DNA of 8,984 nucleotides from JAENVT01 sp031412355 (GTDB lineage: Bacteria; Actinomycetota; Acidimicrobiia; Acidimicrobiales; Ilumatobacteraceae), in the NCBI GenBank assembly GCA_031412355.1, contig JANOCR010000323.1, forward strand, positions 1 to 8,984, written 5' to 3'. This document shows, in pieces, positions 7,008-8,984 of this stretch. The stretch's first letter is position 1, and the number at the start of each line of letters is the position of its first letter. The notes beneath the pieces were generated by a model, which was not told the origin of the DNA, did no database searches, and was given only the letters and a program-made list of their open reading frames with translations. The position numbers and the translations under genes are program-made.

Positions 7008-7430
7008 TCAAACTCTCCGGCTCCTGCGGAGGAGGGCCAAGGCGTTCGTGCACCACCACGCCCAGGCGACGAGCACCGGTTGCAAGAACAGGCGGTTGCG
7101 TCTCGCAGCATCGGAGTTCAGGCCGAAGGCATCGTGGCCCTTGATGAACTGACTGATGTTGCCCGGGAACACGGCGATGAAGAAGAGACCCACTGCGAGG
7201 CCGAGCAGGGATCGACGGCGTCGTACGACGATCAACGCCGAACCAAGCGAGATCTCGACGAGGCCGGACAAGATCACCACCACGTTCTTGTCGATCCCGA
7301 CCCAATCGGGCACCTGCGCCTGAAATTCGTTGCGGGCAAACGTCAGGTGGCCGAGCCCGGCGATGATCAGTGCGCCACCGAGGACGACACGTGCGGCGGA
7401 GCGGACGCGGGCCGATCGAGTCGTAGTCAT
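7008..7430 (-). CDS. DoxX family membrane protein
   Basis: This is a 140-residue protein with four membrane helices: about residues 13-31, 49-69, 74-93 and 114-133. Family features are visible: GLGHLTF after helix 1 (25-31), the second helix with SGLVEISLGSALIV (55-68), FIAVFPGNISQFIKG (84-98), and the C-terminal QPVLVAWAWWCT (117-128). DoxX-like proteins are small inner-membrane proteins, in some cases linked to thiol, quinone or oxidative-stress chemistry; no specific reaction can be assigned here. ATG at 7430 has no Shine-Dalgarno. It is directly preceded by a 19-bp palindrome and a TACGGT box, so translation from a leaderless transcript under repressor control is plausible. No regulator gene is seen next to it. 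Confidence 0.88.
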   Translation of the reverse strand: MTTTRSARVRSAARVVLGGALIIAGLGHLTFARNEFQAQVPDWVGIDKNVVVILSGLVEISLGSALIVVRRRRSLLGLAVGLFFIAVFPGNISQFIKGHDAFGLNSDAARRNRLFLQPVLVAWAWWCTNALALLRRSRRV

Positions 7431-7449
7431 TGTTCGTACCGTACGGACA
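7431..7449. promoter_or_regulatory. 19-bp palindrome, candidate TetR-type operator at the DoxX start
   Basis: The plus strand reads TGTTCGTAC-C-GTACGGACA. The 9-nt arms pair at 8 of 9 positions around a single central base, the size and symmetry common for TetR-family repressor sites. It ends at the base next to the DoxX ATG, covering positions -1 to -19. Binding there would block RNA polymerase or ribosome access. No TetR-family gene lies in this window. Confidence 0.55.
7438..7443 (-). promoter_or_regulatory. Candidate -10 box TACGGT for a leaderless DoxX transcript
   Basis: The minus strand reads TACGGT, fitting the actinobacterial TAnnnT -10 pattern, and ends 7 nt before ATG 7430. That is the spacing expected if transcription starts at the initiation codon. 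The -35 region is not well conserved (GACTAT or nearby). It lies inside the 19-bp palindrome. Confidence 0.45.
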
Positions 7450-7475
7450 GTCGCGCGCCGATAGTCGAAGTCAGC

Positions 7476-7747
7476 TCACACGGTGGTCGTGAACCAGCGA
7501 ACAGGTTCGAATCGCGGCTGAACGTTGGGCGCGAGACAGAGCGAGTGGCGATGCGAGGCAATCACCGTGTCCTCCACGAACGCGAATTGGCCGATGGGGT
7601 TGCTGTGGTGGAAGGGGGCGCCGTTGTGGCCGGTACTAGGACCGAGTCGTCGGGAGCGATCGCGCTGATGCCTGCGAAATCGGCGCCCGAGAGTGCGTCG
7701 AACGGCACGAACGGGACCACGTTCAGTTCGTCGCGAAGGCATGCGGT
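7476..7747 (-). pseudogene. Frameshifted remnant of an unidentified gene
   Basis: Two minus-strand frames, each with strong G/C preference at third positions, read like consecutive parts of one protein. The upstream frame (after an in-frame TAG at 7748-7750) gives RDELNVVPFVPFDALSGADF, then AGISAIAPDDSVLVPAT. Near 7630 the sense moves to the other frame, which gives GHNGAPFHHSNPIGQFAFVE, then SHRHSLCLAPNVQPRFEPVR and WFTTTV before TGA. A one-base loss near 7630 explains the switch. There is no convincing start codon or ribosome site in either frame. I do not recognise the family. It could instead be a real short gene in one frame (ATG 7742), but that frame's first 35 residues are Arg-rich and non-protein-like. 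Confidence 0.4.
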
Positions 7748-7953
7748 CTAGGGGAACTCTGCACCCGTCGGCGTGGCCTGCGTCGTCCTCGTCGTCCTCT
7801 CGCGGACTGATGGCAGATACGCCGACTGATGTCGCCGAAACCGATGTCCGCGCTGATCGAGGCGATCAACGTCAGACTCGCTGGGCGAAGGAGCACGCTG
7901 ACGAGCTGCGGAACGACGCCGTCGTGGGCACTGCGCGCTGAAGATTCGGGCAA

Positions 7954-7969
7954 CCCGTCCTTGACGGGG
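7954..7969 (+). other. Hairpin CCCGTC-CTT-GACGGGG upstream of the 236-aa gene
   Basis: This is a perfect 6-bp GC-rich stem with a 3-nt loop. Flanking AA/TT can extend it with one bulged G. It lies about 48 bp upstream of ATG 8017. There is no T tract, so a standard intrinsic terminator is not supported. It may be a leader structure or chance. Confidence 0.35.
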
Positions 7970-8004
7970 TTGTATGGTGAGTCGACCACCTGGCGACACT
8001 CCGG

Positions 8005-8011
8005 AAAGGGG
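8005..8011 (+). promoter_or_regulatory. Strong ribosome binding site AAAGGGG
   Basis: AAAGGGG ends 5 nt before ATG 8017 and fixes the start of the 236-residue protein. Confidence 0.7.
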
Positions 8012-8016
8012 TCGAG

Positions 8017-8727
8017 ATGACGCCCGACGACGTGCTCGTTGACGACGAGGCGTGGGGAACGCTGTCGTATTACCGGCCGGACCTCACCGGCGCTGTGGCG
8101 TACTGCCGTGCGGTCCGCGCCGGCGACATCACCGAGGACACGACGTTCGCGGAGATCGAGCAGCAGTTCGGGTCCGGGACGACCTATGAAGTCGACTGGA
8201 ACGCGCTCGGGCTCCGCCACATGATCGAGTTCGGTCACGCCTACGAGAACGACTCCGACGGCGAGATGCCCGGATCGGCGCACACACCGCAGATCCTGAA
8301 ACGCATGGTGCGCGACCTGAACGACGCCGTCTGGGAGAAGGTGCAGGAAGGAGTCACCACCCTCGAATCACAGTTGAATCCTGAGCTGACGGCAGCCGAG
8401 ATGCCGCTCGACCAGATCGACTGGACGCAGCTGCAGGCGTGGAACGAGGCGATCCTCAAGAATCTCGAGGCCGGCAACGCCACGTCGTTCTGGCAATCGG
8501 GCGGCTACGTGGTGATCGGCGACGACAACAACGAACCGTGGAAGCGCGCCGTCGAGGCCGCCAACGGTCTCCAACCGAGCGGCAATCAACCCACCGGGCG
8601 CGTCAACATGGAAGCCCGAGGCGGCTTTGCCAGCCGCGGGAGCATGACGGTCAGCGGCAGCCCCGACGAAGCAGCATTCAAGGCCGCCGTGCGCGAGTTC
8701 TCGCAGAAGGCGATCGAGTTCGAATGA
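8017..8727 (+). CDS. Hypothetical protein (236 aa), soluble, acidic
   Basis: This is an intact open frame from ATG 8017 with a well-placed AAAGGGG ribosome site and clear G/C third-position bias. The protein has no signal peptide or membrane helix and looks cytosolic. It begins MTPDDVLVDDEAWGTLSYYR and is acidic and tryptophan-containing. The middle is predicted helical (RMVRDLNDAVWEKVQEGVTT, then QLQAWNEAILKNLEAG). A Gly/Ser/Asn-rich segment follows around residues 185-215, and the last 20 residues form another likely helix (AAFKAAVREFSQKAIEFE). I do not recognise a family, and no cysteine/histidine metal site or nucleotide-binding loop is apparent. It is the only complete plus-strand gene in the window and is convergent with the minus-strand gene end 41 bp downstream. 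Confidence 0.85.
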   Translation: MTPDDVLVDDEAWGTLSYYRPDLTGAVAYCRAVRAGDITEDTTFAEIEQQFGSGTTYEVDWNALGLRHMIEFGHAYENDSDGEMPGSAHTPQILKRMVRDLNDAVWEKVQEGVTTLESQLNPELTAAEMPLDQIDWTQLQAWNEAILKNLEAGNATSFWQSGGYVVIGDDNNEPWKRAVEAANGLQPSGNQPTGRVNMEARGGFASRGSMTVSGSPDEAAFKAAVREFSQKAIEFE

Positions 8728-8768
8728 CCGGCGTCACGGTGGCGTGTGGTCGATCCCCGTCCAGCGCG

Positions 8769-8984
8769 CTACGCGTTGACTGCGTTTAACGTGGCGAAGG
8801 CCTGGTCGAGCGCCTCCCAGAGGGCGTCGCTCAGGATCTGGACCCCGATCACTGCCGTGTACGAGGCGTCGGTCGGGTTGGCGACCAACAGGACGAACTC
8901 GGCGCGCCCTCAACAGTCGGCAACCCGAGCGCGAACTCTTGACCAACTGATCCAGATCGCGTGGTGCGAGGGGCCGAGGAAGCT
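8769..8984 (-). pseudogene. 3' end of an unidentified gene with an apparent frameshift (cut by right edge)
   Basis: The minus-strand frame ending at TAG 8769-8771 reads EFVLLVANPTDASYTAVIGV, then QILSDALWEALDQAFATL and NAVNA, a convincing protein C terminus with G/C-ending codons. An in-frame TGA lies at 8910-8912, just upstream. The sense continues in another frame as QEFALGLPTVEGAP (8900-8941), so adding one base near 8901 would join them. There is no start codon before the first stop in the downstream piece. The rest of the gene would lie beyond 8984. The family is not recognised. A sequencing error could also cause this, so the broken status is uncertain. Confidence 0.5.

Larger units (their letters stand above)
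7751..8016. other. Leader region upstream of the 236-aa gene
   Basis: Several frames remain open here, including a minus-strand one reading LIASISADIGFGDISRR (about 7813-7863) and a plus-strand one reading MSPKPMSALIEAINVRLAG from 7829. None has a ribosome site or family match, and they contradict one another. The minus-strand piece may be a further upstream part of the remnant at 7476-7747. The hairpin at 7954-7969 and the ribosome site at 8005-8011 are annotated separately. Confidence 0.4.

Noticed and set aside
6881..7144. Plus-strand frame starting MARASAKAMRAKLTSQQIAR
   Set aside because: There is no ribosome site at a proper distance, and it runs into the antisense of DoxX with low-complexity sequence.
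7504..7513. GGTTCGAATC resembling a tRNA T-arm loop
   Set aside because: No acceptor stem, anticodon arm or D arm can be placed around it; the minus strand is coding-like here.
6933..7751. Plus-strand open frame of 272 codons
   Set aside because: It overlaps the DoxX gene in antisense and has a composition typical of shadow frames.
7973..7978. TATGGT as a -10 promoter box for the 236-aa gene
   Set aside because: No matching -35 at usual spacing; the nearby TTGACG is only about 6 bp upstream and belongs to the hairpin.
7723..8283. Minus-strand open frame of 186 codons
   Set aside because: Its first half is antisense to the well-supported 236-residue gene and its end is Arg-rich; only a short middle piece looks protein-like.

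Overview
This is GC-rich DNA with the codon use of a high-GC actinobacterium. Intact genes strongly favour G/C in third positions, GTG starts occur, and some genes lack a Shine-Dalgarno site. The family mix (LtrA, DoxX, and a patatin with cyclic-nucleotide-binding domains beside an FtsX-type ABC permease) fits Actinomycetota, possibly an Acidimicrobiia-like lineage. The lineage is an inference from gene content only.

Left block (1-3514, all minus strand): a tightly coupled operon. It reads from a 744-residue protein with two cyclic-nucleotide-binding domains and a patatin/NTE-type phospholipase domain, through a MacB/FtsX-type ABC permease (4-bp overlap), into an ABC ATPase (start directly after the permease stop) that runs off the left edge. 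The same trio is, from memory, adjacent in Mycobacterium tuberculosis (Rv2563-Rv2565). The likely theme is second-messenger-controlled lipid or envelope remodelling.

Middle-left block (3572-4931): a degenerate zone. A flavin-dependent monooxygenase-like gene on the minus strand carries an internal deletion, a premature stop and two frameshifts. A small minus-strand hypothetical gene follows. Beyond it is a plus-strand C-terminal piece of an antibiotic-biosynthesis-monooxygenase (ABM) domain with no start codon.

Middle-right block (5001-7430, minus strand): an LtrA-family membrane protein, a small acidic hypothetical protein flanked by a 16-bp near-identical direct repeat, and a DoxX-type membrane protein. 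A 19-bp palindrome abuts the DoxX start codon and overlaps a possible leaderless-promoter -10 box.

Right block (7431-8984): a degenerate minus-strand coding remnant, a leader with a hairpin, an intact plus-strand 236-residue protein of unknown function with a strong ribosome binding site, and the frameshifted 3' end of a minus-strand gene cut by the window edge.

I see no rRNA, tRNA, CRISPR array, transposase or phage module. Nothing here is convincingly a new defence or biosynthetic system. The most informative elements are the cyclic-nucleotide/phospholipase/ABC operon, the DoxX operator-promoter, and the clustered gene decay.
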